Source of the DNA: Comamonadaceae bacterium
GTDB taxonomy: Bacteria > Pseudomonadota > Gammaproteobacteria > Burkholderiales > Burkholderiaceae_C
Assembly: GCA_947454585.1 (NCBI GenBank)
Contig: CANGML010000077.1
Span: forward strand, 1-7,444
Length of the DNA stretch: 7,444 bases
Direction: 5' to 3'
The position numbers were made by a program, and so were the translations under genes. This document shows positions 1 to 6,809 of this stretch, in pieces. Numbering within the stretch: the first letter of the stretch is position 1; every line of letters begins with the position of its first letter. Under the pieces are notes generated by a model. It worked only from the letters and a program-made list of their open reading frames with translations, was not told the DNA's origin and ran no database searches.

Positions 1-802
1 GGTGCAAGTCGTTGCGTATGGCCCGAAAGTCATACGGCGCGGGCCAGTTTTTGCGGCGCAAGATGTCAAACACAGCGCTGCGTGCAGTGCCGTCCCCCGA
101 GGTCTGCGTGGCTTGCGTTTTGGCCCCTGCCGCGGCCAAGCTTTCTGCCGTGGCCCACAAGCGCGAACCGATCAAGGCGCCATCGGCACCCAACATCTGC
201 GCCGCGGCGAGGCCGCGACCGTCGGCAATACCACCGGCGGCCAGCAGCAGCGTGTGGGGCGCATGCGTTGCTAAATGGTCAGCCACTTCAGGCACAAGGG
301 TGAAGGTGCTGCGGCCTTCTAACGCGCTCGCGCCGTGGCCACCTGCTTCACCCCCTTGAGCCACGATCACGTCGGCACCGGCCTCTAGGGCAAGGGGCAC
401 TTGGTCCATGCGTTGTATTTGGCACATCAGTGCAGCACCGCTGGCCTTGATACGCTGGGCATAGGGGCGGGGGTCGCCAAACGACAGCATCACGGCGCAA
501 GGTTGTTGCGCCAGCACCCAATCCAGCGCTTGCGCGTTCTCATCCAACTTCCAGGTGATGAAGCCGCAGCCTAAGCGCGCCAGCGCAGCAGCATCGTCTG
601 TCAAGAGCGTCTGCGCCAAGGTGTATTCGCGTTGCGTCCAAGCCAGATCGCCATAGCCACCGCCCACCAAACCCAGGGCACCCGCTTGCGCGCAGGCCGC
701 CGCCAAAGCGCCGCCTGTGGCGAGCGCCATCGGGGCTAAGGCGATGGGGCTGGTGAGTTGAAAACCTTGGGTAAAGCGGGTGTTCAGTGCAGCAGGTGTC
801 AT
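1..802 (-). CDS. Nitronate monooxygenase-family flavoprotein, 3' end outside the window
   Basis: The minus-strand frame starting at ATG 802-800 stays open for 267 codons to the left edge, so the C-terminus (probably some 60-90 residues, from the usual family length) is missing. Seen: an N-terminal barrel strand IALAPMA at residues 20-26, a glycine-rich turn LVGGGYGD near 45-52, QGGEAGGHG at 149-157 with the family's conserved histidine at 156, and the FMN phosphate-binding region AAGGIADGRG (188-197) with IGSRLWATAES (211-221). These identify the FMN-dependent 2-nitropropane dioxygenase/nitronate monooxygenase TIM-barrel family, which oxidises alkyl nitronates with O2. The family also holds FabK-like enoyl reductases and enzymes of unknown substrate, so the reaction is not certain. 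It is a soluble cytoplasmic type with no signal peptide. The start overlaps the stop of the upstream ampG-like gene in ATGA, implying translational coupling and one transcript. Confidence 0.88.
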   Translation of the reverse strand, partial: MTPAALNTRFTQGFQLTSPIALAPMALATGGALAAACAQAGALGLVGGGYGDLAWTQREYTLAQTLLTDDAAALARLGCGFITWKLDENAQALDWVLAQQPCAVMLSFGDPRPYAQRIKASGAALMCQIQRMDQVPLALEAGADVIVAQGGEAGGHGASALEGRSTFTLVPEVADHLATHAPHTLLLAAGGIADGRGLAAAQMLGADGALIGSRLWATAESLAAAGAKTQATQTSGDGTARSAVFDILRRKNWPAPYDFRAIRNDLH

Positions 803-2130
803 GGTGTTATTTTGTCCTCATGCGCCACCGGCAAGATGCGCGAGGCCAACCAGACCAGCAGCAACACGGGGGCGCCCAGCAACGCCGTGCTGGTGAAGAA
901 GGCTTCGTAGCCATGCGCATCCACATACACGCCCGAGAAGCCAGCCAACCACTTGGGGGCGAGCAACATCATGGAGCTGAACAGTGCGTACTGCGTGGCC
1001 GAGTAGTTCACATTGGTTAGGCCCGACAAATACGCAATGAAGGCCGCAGAGGCAATGCCACTGGCCAAGTTGTCGGCCGAGATGACCCATACCAAGGCCG
1101 TCAAATCATGGCCGCGTGTCGCCAGCCAGGCAAACAACACATTGGTCAGCGCGCTCAACAGCGCACCCAACATCAGAATGCGCATCACGCCTAAGCGCAT
1201 CGACAGCACGCCGCCGATGAACGCGCCCAGCAGCGTCATGATGACGCCAAATACTTTGGTGACCGCAGCCACTTCGTCTTTGGTGTAACCCATGTCCACA
1301 TAAAACGGATTGGCCATGATGCCCATCACCACATCGCTGATGCGGTACACCGCAATCAACCCGAGGATCAGCGCCGCTTGCCAGCGGTAGCGACGGATGA
1401 ATTCAGCAAAGGGTTCGATCAAGGCCCCGCGCAGCCACTCGGCCGCGTTGCGCGCGGGGGGCAACTCACGCTGGGCCGGTTCGGGCGAGCACAACACGGT
1501 CAGCACGCCTAGCCCCATTGATGCCGCCATCACCAAATACGCGCTTTGCCAAGCGGCATGCAGGTAGGCGGTTTCGTTGGCGCCGGCTACCCGTGCGGCC
1601 ACCCACAACACGCCGGCACCTGCCCAAATCATGGCGAGGCGATAGCCAGTTTGGTAGGTGGCGGCCAAGGCGGCTTGGTGTTGGGCATCGGCAGACTCAA
1701 TACGGAAAGCATCCAGCGCAATGTCTTGGGTGGCCGAGCCAAACGCCACCACCAAGGCGCACCAAACCACGGGCTCGAGCGCCACTTGCGGGTCAAGCAC
1801 AGCCATGCCCCCCAAACCGGCGATCACGGTGGCTTGAGCCAACAGCAGCCAGCTGCGGCGCTGGCCTAACCAGCGTGTCAGCAGCGGCAGGGGCAGGCGG
1901 TCGACCAAGGGCGACCAGACCCATTTGAAGCCATAGGCCAAGCCCACCCAACTTAAAAAACCAATCGTGCTGCGGTCAATCCCCGCTTCGCGCAAGCGAA
2001 AACTCAGCGTGCCCAACACCAGCAAGAGCGGTAACCCAGCTGAGAAACCGAGAAACAACATGCGCCACGAGGCAGGCTCCAAGTACACCTGTAGGGCCGT
2101 CAGCCAACTGAGTTTTTTGGTATCGTTCAT
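799..2130 (-). CDS. ampG: AmpG-like muropeptide permease (major facilitator superfamily)
   Basis: A 443-residue polytopic membrane protein with about 12 hydrophobic helices. AmpG-type signatures are visible: MLFLGFSAGLPLLL at 24-37 (first helix), LREAGIDRSTIGFLS at 46-60, the loop WSPLVDRLPLP near 72-82 followed by RRSW at 91-94, FGSATQDIALDAFRIE at 130-145, and NYSATQYALFSSMMLLAP at 375-392. In enterobacteria AmpG imports GlcNAc-anhydromuramyl-peptides from the periplasm for cell-wall recycling, and so influences AmpC beta-lactamase induction. The protein is shorter than the 491-residue E. coli AmpG, mainly at the C-terminus, so the exact substrate is inferred. ATG 2130-2128 fits the family N-terminus. 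The purine-rich GAGGG directly abuts the ATG, which is too close for an ideal ribosome site. Its stop overlaps the start of the flavoprotein gene, and the divergent protease gene starts 36 bases away. Confidence 0.88.
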   Translation of the reverse strand: MNDTKKLSWLTALQVYLEPASWRMLFLGFSAGLPLLLVLGTLSFRLREAGIDRSTIGFLSWVGLAYGFKWVWSPLVDRLPLPLLTRWLGQRRSWLLLAQATVIAGLGGMAVLDPQVALEPVVWCALVVAFGSATQDIALDAFRIESADAQHQAALAATYQTGYRLAMIWAGAGVLWVAARVAGANETAYLHAAWQSAYLVMAASMGLGVLTVLCSPEPAQRELPPARNAAEWLRGALIEPFAEFIRRYRWQAALILGLIAVYRISDVVMGIMANPFYVDMGYTKDEVAAVTKVFGVIMTLLGAFIGGVLSMRLGVMRILMLGALLSALTNVLFAWLATRGHDLTALVWVISADNLASGIASAAFIAYLSGLTNVNYSATQYALFSSMMLLAPKWLAGFSGVYVDAHGYEAFFTSTALLGAPVLLLVWLASRILPVAHEDKITP

Positions 2131-2166
2131 CCCTCTATTTTCAGGCTTTCACAAAGAGACTTCTTC

Positions 2167-2997
2167 ATGCTCACCAAACGTGCTTTTCTTTACGGCTGTG
2201 TTGGCTGCGCTTGTGGCCTCGGCAGCTCTGTGCTGCTGGCGCGTGATGGCGTGGAGGTGAGCCGAGAGGCCTCGGTGTTTGCGGGCCTGGTCCCTGCTGC
2301 GGAGGTGGAGCAATCGGCCCACAAGCAATACAGCGAGATGATGAAAGAAGCGGCCAGCAAAAACGCGCTGGGCCCTGACAACCATCCCCAAGTGATTCGT
2401 TTGCGTCGCATTGCCAAAGAGCTGATTCCACACAGCTGGGAGTGGAACCCGCGGGCCAAGGAATGGAAATGGGAAGTCAACTTGGTGGGCTCCAACCAAA
2501 TCAACGCTTTTTGCATGCCCGGCGGCAAGATCGCGTTTTACAGCGGCATCTTGACGCAACTCCAACTCACCGACGACGAAGTGGCCATGGTGATGGGGCA
2601 CGAAATTGCCCACGCCTTGCGCGAGCATGCCCGCGAGCGCATGGGCAAATCGGCCGCTACCAATGGCATCGCCACCATTGGCAGCACCGTGGCCTCCGTG
2701 TTTTTTGGGGTCAACCCACAACTTACAGATTTGGTGGCCAAGCAAGGGGCCAACTTGTTGAACCTCAAGTTCAGCCGTAACGATGAAACCGAGGCTGACT
2801 TGGTGGGCATGGAAATCGCCGCGCGTGCGGGCTATGACCCACGCTCAGGCGTGACCTTGTGGCAAAAAATGAGTGCCGCCAACAAGGGCGCGCCACCGCA
2901 GTGGCTCAGCACCCACCCTTCAGGCAACACGCGGATTGAAGAAATCCAAGCCAACTTGCCCAAGGTCATGCCGCTCTACGAGCGCGCCAAACCCTAG
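2167..2997 (+). CDS. Exported M48-family zinc metalloprotease (LoiP/BepA-like)
   Basis: A 276-residue protein. Residues 1-25 resemble a signal sequence: Lys4-Arg5 followed by a hydrophobic stretch ending SSVLLA. Three cysteines (11, 14, 16) lie in it, so lipid attachment is possible, but none sits in a classical lipobox. The catalytic motif HEIAH is at 145-149 (zinc ligands His145 and His149, catalytic Glu146). The third ligand is probably Glu207 in SRNDETEAD (203-211). The family's downstream THP motif is at 249-251, before RIEEIQ. The upstream signature NAFCMPGGKIAFYSGIL at 113-129 is also typical of M48. Relatives such as E. coli LoiP and BepA act at the inner face of the outer membrane in envelope quality control; that role is inferred here. 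AGAGA about 8 bases before ATG 2167 is a plausible ribosome site. The gene stops 4 bases before the converging glyoxalase gene. Confidence 0.9.
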   Translation: MLTKRAFLYGCVGCACGLGSSVLLARDGVEVSREASVFAGLVPAAEVEQSAHKQYSEMMKEAASKNALGPDNHPQVIRLRRIAKELIPHSWEWNPRAKEWKWEVNLVGSNQINAFCMPGGKIAFYSGILTQLQLTDDEVAMVMGHEIAHALREHARERMGKSAATNGIATIGSTVASVFFGVNPQLTDLVAKQGANLLNLKFSRNDETEADLVGMEIAARAGYDPRSGVTLWQKMSAANKGAPPQWLSTHPSGNTRIEEIQANLPKVMPLYERAKP

Positions 2998-3001
2998 GAC
3001 C

Positions 3002-3640
3002 TCAGGTGCCACCCACATAAGGGTTGGTGCGTCGCTCGCGGCCAAACGTGCTCTCGGGTCCGTGGCCCGGAATGAACACCGTGTCGTCACCCATAGGCCA
3101 CAAGCGCTGGGTGATGCTGTGGATCAGATTCTCGTGGTTGCCCTGCGGAAAATCGGTGCGACCGATGCTGCCTGCAAACAGCACATCACCCACAAAGGCG
3201 CGTTTGATGTCGGGTGAATAAAACACCACATGGCCTGGTGTATGGCCTGGGCAATGACGCACCTGCAGGGTGTGCGTGCCGAGGGTCACCGTGTCGCCAT
3301 CGTGCAACCAACGTGTTGGGGTGAAGACGCGTGAGGGCGGAAAGTGGTAGTTCGCGGCAGCTTGTGGCAAGCCGTCGATCCAAAATTGGTCGCCCTCGTG
3401 CGGGCCGATGATGGGTAAGTTCAGCTTCTCAGCCAAATCGGCAGTGGCACCGGCGTGGTCAATGTGCGCGTGTGTGATCCAGATTTGCTCGAGCGTGACG
3501 CCCAGTTGTCGGCAGGCATCTTCGAGCAAGGGCATGTCGCCACCGGGGTCGATGATGGCCCCCTTCATGGTCTCGTCGCACCAGACGATAGAGCAATTTT
3601 GTTGGAACGGGGTGACAGGAACGGTGTCGTACTGAAGCAT
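3002..3640 (-). CDS. gloC: Metallo-beta-lactamase-fold hydrolase, YcbL/GloC-type glyoxalase II
   Basis: A 212-residue protein matching E. coli YcbL (GloC) in length and order of motifs from memory: PVTPFQQNCSIVW at 8-20, DPGGD at 31-35, THAHIDH at 56-62 (metal ligands His57, His59, Asp61, His62), CPGHTPGHVVF at 130-140 (His133), FVGDVLF at 149-155 (bridging Asp152), GRTDFPQGNH at 160-169, and IPGHGP at 190-195 (His193). All seven expected metal ligands are present. Type II glyoxalases hydrolyse S-D-lactoylglutathione to D-lactate and glutathione, finishing methylglyoxal detoxification in the cytoplasm; YcbL-type enzymes are the short form lacking the separate C-terminal substrate domain. The gene lies 46 bases after the kinase stop on the same strand, with no convincing terminator between, so readthrough from the two-component genes is possible. 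No clear ribosome site precedes ATG 3640. Confidence 0.9.
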   Translation of the reverse strand: MLQYDTVPVTPFQQNCSIVWCDETMKGAIIDPGGDMPLLEDACRQLGVTLEQIWITHAHIDHAGATADLAEKLNLPIIGPHEGDQFWIDGLPQAAANYHFPPSRVFTPTRWLHDGDTVTLGTHTLQVRHCPGHTPGHVVFYSPDIKRAFVGDVLFAGSIGRTDFPQGNHENLIHSITQRLWPMGDDTVFIPGHGPESTFGRERRTNPYVGGT

Positions 3641-3686
3641 CCAGAAATGGTAGCTTGAAACCTAAGGGTCGCAGCGGTTGGGCCTC

Positions 3687-5468
3687 TTATGAATGGATAA
3701 TTTTTTCGATGGCCAGTGAGACTTCTTGGAAACTGATGGGCTTGTGCAGCACCTGCACATTCAAGTTTTCAAATAAATGCATGTGTGATGGCGAAGTATC
3801 GGCCGTCACGATGATCGCAGGGACCTCGCGGTTGAAGTTCTCGCGCAGTTTTTGTATGAGCAGGTCGCCCGTGGTTTGGCTCAGGCGGAAGTCGCTCAGA
3901 ATGCAATCTAAATGGTCAATGGCTGCTAGTTGAATATCCAGCTCCGCTTGATACTCCGACAACACGACGACATAGGCACCCTTGCTCCCCAGCACTTGCC
4001 GATAAGCCTCGACGATGATCGGGTTGTCTTCAATGATCGCGATGGATTTGCCCTGAAGACTCCGCTCTGTCCTCTCTGGCTTCGCATCCAGTGGCATGGG
4101 TGGACTGTCGTCCTCTTGCGGCGAGGTGGAAAAAGGCGTTTGGACGATAAATCGAGAGCCTTCGCCCACTTGCGACTCAACACGGATTTCTGCACCAATC
4201 AAATGGCACAGCCGTTTGACAATGGATAAGCCCAGTCCGAGCCCGTCGTGCAAGGCCCTTGTTTTCTCGGCACGGTAGAACTCATTGAAGATATTGGCTT
4301 GCTCAGCGATGGATATACCGCATCCGGTGTCGTTGATCTCAATGCGCAAGCCATCATGGCCAGATTCAAACTTGACTTCAATCGTGCCAGCGTCGGTGTA
4401 TTGAATGGCGTTGGACATCAGGTTGCCGATGATTTGCTGCAGCAGCAATTTATCGCCGCGCACCAGCAACGCCGGCGCCACGATGCTGAAGCTGAGGCCT
4501 TTGTTTTTGGCCTTTGATTCAGTGAGGTCGCGCAGTGTCGTGACCAACTCGGCGAGATGGAAAACGCGGTTGTTCACCTGGGTGACGTCGGCATCAAGTT
4601 TGCTGATGTTCAACAAAGCGTCAAACATGGCGTTGAGTGTGGTGATGCTGTTCTTGATCTTCAATAACCATTTGTTTTCTGTCGCCGGCAAATGATCAAG
4701 ATTCACCAGGTCCAAATAGACGTTGACCGCGTGCATGGGTTGGCGCAAATCATGGCTAGCCACCGCAATGAAACGCGACTTGGCCACGTTGGCTGCAATC
4801 GATTGATCGCGCTCATTGGCGAGCTCTTGGTACAAACGCTCGTTACGAAACCGCAGGCGCACCGAATCTTCGAAAGTTTGGGAAAAATTCTTAGCGATAC
4901 TCAAAACAACAATATATAAAGTCGCCAGGCCTACAGAAAATGTCCAAGGGAAAATGTCCAACGACCAGACTGCTGAGCTTAAAGATGGGATCATGATCGG
5001 CAAGGTGAAGGCGTAAAAAGTCGGCTTGTTGACGCTGTAAGCGAACATGCCTGAGACCATGGCTGCAGTGATCATGTACACGTAAATCATTCGATTGATC
5101 ATCTGCAATTCAGGCGCCATCATGACCCAACCTAAACCCCAGCCGAATCCCACAATGCCCACCGCAAAAGAGACCATTCTTAAGTTGCGCTGTGGGTCGC
5201 TGATGTTTTCAGTTTTGTACTCCAGCTTGTAAATGACCCATGTTCGAACCACGATCACCACAAACATGTAAGTCAGCCAACTGTTTAAGCGCAGAGGCGA
5301 GACCTCATCGCCAAAGGCGGGGATGCATAGAAGAGGGGCCAGAATATTGGCAACAGTTGCAGACCGCGCTGCTTTGGTGATGTGCGCAGATTTTTCACGC
5401 AGCAAGTAGATGTGGTTGGCATCATCTGGCTTCGGGTTTGTTGCGCTTATCTTTTTTTCGCTATCCAT
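3687..5468 (-). CDS. Hybrid sensor histidine kinase with six-helix membrane sensor and C-terminal receiver
   Basis: A 593-residue protein. Six hydrophobic segments at about 36-53, 62-81, 97-117, 124-145, 149-170 and 172-194 form the sensor region, with only short loops and no periplasmic domain. A charged, probably coiled linker (195-232) leads to the dimerisation domain with the H-box FIAVASHDLRQPMH, phospho-accepting His239. The ATPase domain shows the N-box around Asn353, the G1 box NDTGCG (379-384), the F-box IFNEFYR (393-399) and the G2 box GLGLG (409-413). The C-terminal receiver (about 474-593) has the acidic pair Glu480-Asp481, phospho-acceptor Asp526 in LSDFRLS, Thr555 and Lys576. 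All catalytic positions are intact. There is no Hpt domain here or elsewhere in the window, so the route from this receiver to a partner is unclear. ATG 5468 overlaps the regulator's stop by 8 bases (ATGGATAG), making the regulator the obvious partner. The signal is unknown. Confidence 0.92.
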   Translation of the reverse strand: MDSEKKISATNPKPDDANHIYLLREKSAHITKAARSATVANILAPLLCIPAFGDEVSPLRLNSWLTYMFVVIVVRTWVIYKLEYKTENISDPQRNLRMVSFAVGIVGFGWGLGWVMMAPELQMINRMIYVYMITAAMVSGMFAYSVNKPTFYAFTLPIMIPSLSSAVWSLDIFPWTFSVGLATLYIVVLSIAKNFSQTFEDSVRLRFRNERLYQELANERDQSIAANVAKSRFIAVASHDLRQPMHAVNVYLDLVNLDHLPATENKWLLKIKNSITTLNAMFDALLNISKLDADVTQVNNRVFHLAELVTTLRDLTESKAKNKGLSFSIVAPALLVRGDKLLLQQIIGNLMSNAIQYTDAGTIEVKFESGHDGLRIEINDTGCGISIAEQANIFNEFYRAEKTRALHDGLGLGLSIVKRLCHLIGAEIRVESQVGEGSRFIVQTPFSTSPQEDDSPPMPLDAKPERTERSLQGKSIAIIEDNPIIVEAYRQVLGSKGAYVVVLSEYQAELDIQLAAIDHLDCILSDFRLSQTTGDLLIQKLRENFNREVPAIIVTADTSPSHMHLFENLNVQVLHKPISFQEVSLAIEKIIHS

Positions 5469-6090
5469 GCAGCAACTGGTATTTTTGTGCCTTGATCATG
5501 GCTTGCGTTCGATTGAAGACGCGCAGCTCTTTGAAGATTTGATTGATGTGGATTTTGACCGTTTGCTCGCTGATGCCCAGGTAATCCGCAATCACTTTGT
5601 TGGGGTGGCCTTGTGCGACCAGGTCAAGCACCTCTAGTTGCCTTTGCGTCAAACGGTACTCTTTAGGGACTTCTTGGTTCGGGGGTGCCACATAGTCAGG
5701 GCCCTCTGTCAGCAAGGGTTGAAGTTTCTGCGTGATGACTTCTGCCGTGCCGTTCTTGGACAAAAACAGCGACGCGCCTGCGGCGGAAGTTTTGCCTTCC
5801 CATGCATGTTCATCCAACCCCGATATCGCCACCACATGCGCGACATTGGGGAGCTCTTTGAAAACCTTGATGGCGGCCAACCCACTCAGTCCAGGCATCA
5901 TGACGTCCAGCAAGATGACCCAGTGCTGGTTCGACTGGGCTAGGCGTTCTAGACCCTCGCTTGCGCTACTGGCGGTCGCGACCTTAATCCCGAGAGACAA
6001 GAATTCGCGCGTCAATTTCTCACTTAACGCATCCCGATAAACCGGATGGTCGTCAATGATCAAAAGGGATTTATGGTGATGCGCATCCAT
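5461..6090 (-). CDS. NarL/FixJ-type response regulator with LuxR DNA-binding domain
   Basis: A 209-residue protein. The receiver (about 7-125) has Asp13-Asp14, phospho-acceptor Asp62 in LLDVMMPG, Ser90 at the switch position and Lys112. After a short linker, residues 147-203 form a LuxR-type helix-turn-helix: LTQRQLEVLDLVAQGHPNK, then IADYLGISEQTVKIHINQI, the hallmark of this family. It is predicted to be a cytoplasmic transcription factor activated by phosphorylation, most simply by the kinase whose start overlaps its stop. It is the first gene of the pair, so its promoter should lie in 6091-6219. ATG 6090 lacks a good Shine-Dalgarno sequence; an ATG at 6101 is out of frame. Its target genes are unknown. 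A palindrome in its upstream region is a candidate autoregulatory site. Confidence 0.93.
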   Translation of the reverse strand: MDAHHHKSLLIIDDHPVYRDALSEKLTREFLSLGIKVATASSASEGLERLAQSNQHWVILLDVMMPGLSGLAAIKVFKELPNVAHVVAISGLDEHAWEGKTSAAGASLFLSKNGTAEVITQKLQPLLTEGPDYVAPPNQEVPKEYRLTQRQLEVLDLVAQGHPNKVIADYLGISEQTVKIHINQIFKELRVFNRTQAMIKAQKYQLLHG

Positions 6091-6144
6091 GGAGTGGCCA
6101 TGCTACCCACTAGGCAGGGCCACAACAATCAAACTTTGGTTGTA

Positions 6145-6165
6145 GATGCCACGCGCTAGCGCATC
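6145..6165. promoter_or_regulatory. Inverted repeat upstream of the response regulator, possible operator
   Basis: The 129-base gap between the response regulator (start 6090) and the small exported gene (stop 6220) holds a perfect 10-base palindrome, GCGCTAGCGC (6153-6162). It sits within a wider arrangement in which GATGC (6145-6149) mirrors GCATC (6161-6165). Right of it is an AT-rich patch (about 6171-6196) with two AATTAG repeats, which could hold the promoter of the regulator gene, although I see no good -35/-10 pair. The position suits a binding site for the adjacent LuxR-type regulator or an RNA hairpin in its leader, but a short GC-rich palindrome can also arise by chance. Confidence 0.3.
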
Positions 6166-6219
6166 AGCCCTCTAAAAATTAGTTAGAAATAATTAGCGCC
6201 AGCCAGGCGGCCAATCCCC

Positions 6220-6546
6220 TTATTCCCAATAATTCGTGTTGATGATCTCAGCGAGCTTGCGGCAAACCCGAACGGACATGGTTTTGGGCGATGCATCTGA
6301 CCTCACGGTGCCCTTGCCGACGGGCCCCTCATAGTCGTAGAACGACTGGGGACTATTTCCAACCAGCCGTTGGTAAGAAAAAATTCGATAGCTTTCACCA
6401 TTCGGGCATTGCCCTGCAAATGTGAACGACGTGTCATCGTTGCCCAATTTGGAGCCGACGGCGGCTGCGGGTGATGCAATCACGAAGCTTGCAAGCACAC
6501 AAGACACAAGCACAGAAGGAGATAAGTTGCATTTCGCGCGGGACAT
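6220..6546 (-). CDS. Small exported protein of unknown function
   Basis: 108 residues starting at ATG 6546-6544. I prefer this start to the longer open frame from 6639 because AGGAG lies 10 bases upstream and because it begins directly with a signal peptide: MSRAKCNLSP, then a hydrophobic stretch ending VIASPAAA, with likely cleavage after AAA at about residue 30. The mature part of about 78 residues has two cysteines (in GQCPNGES and RVCRKLAE), which could form a disulfide in the periplasm, and is rich in Tyr, Ser and Gly. I recognise no domain. The gene reads toward the two-component genes, ending 129 bases before the response regulator. A possible 50-residue exported peptide gene ends 13 bases before its start, and its ribosome site overlaps that frame's stop codon. 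It could be a secreted factor or envelope protein; no function can be assigned. Confidence 0.65.
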   Translation of the reverse strand: MSRAKCNLSPSVLVSCVLASFVIASPAAAVGSKLGNDDTSFTFAGQCPNGESYRIFSYQRLVGNSPQSFYDYEGPVGKGTVRSDASPKTMSVRVCRKLAEIINTNYWE

Positions 6547-6556
6547 ATTTAAAAAG

Positions 6557-6561
6557 CTCCT
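6557..6561 (-). promoter_or_regulatory. Shine-Dalgarno site that sets the start of the 108-residue exported protein
   Basis: The minus-strand AGGAG here is the strongest ribosome-binding match in this region, 10 bases before ATG 6546. It overlaps the TAG stop (6562-6560) of the short upstream frame, so the two would be translationally coupled if both are read. It rules out the longer upstream starts for the 108-residue protein. Confidence 0.6.
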
Positions 6562-6712
6562 AAAACGGGCTGTTGCCCCATTGAATATCGATGGGCGGGT
6601 GGGCCAACACATGCCTGACAGATGACCTGGGCGGTACATCTAGAAACAGCATGGATGCGCTACCAAGATTGGCGAGGGAAAGCAGCAATGGGAGGAGAAA
6701 ACGAGGTGTCAT
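6560..6712 (-). CDS. Possible 50-residue exported peptide
   Basis: ATG 6712-6710 opens a 50-codon frame whose first 20 residues look like a signal peptide: MTPR, then FLLPLLLSLANLG, then SAS. A short remainder includes LDVPPRSS and ends WGNSPF. The stop TAG overlaps the Shine-Dalgarno site of the following exported gene, and a candidate promoter ends about 24 bases before the ATG. Against it: there is no recognisable ribosome site before this ATG, it is short, and I recognise no relative. A longer start at 6754 would overlap the promoter candidate and spoil the signal peptide. The stretch may instead be an untranslated leader of the downstream gene. Confidence 0.35.
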   Translation of the reverse strand: MTPRFLLPLLLSLANLGSASMLFLDVPPRSSVRHVLAHPPIDIQWGNSPF

Positions 6713-6735
6713 GGTTGGATCAGTAAACAACCAAA

Positions 6736-6764
6736 ATCGTAGACGTAGAGGCACGCAACCTCAA
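6736..6764 (-). promoter_or_regulatory. Candidate sigma70 promoter of the small exported gene(s)
   Basis: On the minus strand, TTGAGG (6764-6759) and TACGAT (6741-6736) are separated by exactly 17 bases, matching the -35 and -10 consensus at four of six positions each. Transcription would begin near 6729, giving a leader of about 17 bases to the short frame at 6712 and about 180 bases to the 108-residue gene. It lies just after the hairpin terminator, where a new transcription unit would be expected. It was found by eye only. Confidence 0.35.
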
Positions 6765-6809
6765 TAACAAATAGGCTCTAGAACCATTGCGCTAAGGGGC
6801 GCACAAAGC

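Noticed and set aside
2..359. Plus-strand open frames of 70-115 codons at the left end
   Set aside because: They lie opposite the continuous flavoenzyme frame, whose motifs are clear. They are arginine/alanine/proline-rich with no recognisable domain, as expected from the antisense of GC-rich coding DNA.
2149..2745. 198-codon minus-strand frame opposite the M48 protease
   Set aside because: It lies wholly antisense to a gene with an intact zinc-protease motif set, is rich in His and Gly with no domain, and is explained as a shadow.
6099..6101. Alternative ATG for the response regulator
   Set aside because: It is not in frame with the receiver domain.
6190..6219. Hairpin CGCC...GGCG after the small exported gene as a terminator
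   Set aside because: The stem is only four base pairs and no clean T-run follows, so it is too weak to call; readthrough into the response regulator cannot be excluded.
6220..6639. Longer 139-residue version of the small exported protein
   Set aside because: The extra 31 residues precede a good Shine-Dalgarno site and would bury the signal peptide in the middle of the protein.
6560..6754. 64-codon version of the short exported frame
   Set aside because: Its start falls within the promoter candidate and puts a charged segment before the signal peptide; the ATG at 6712 is better.
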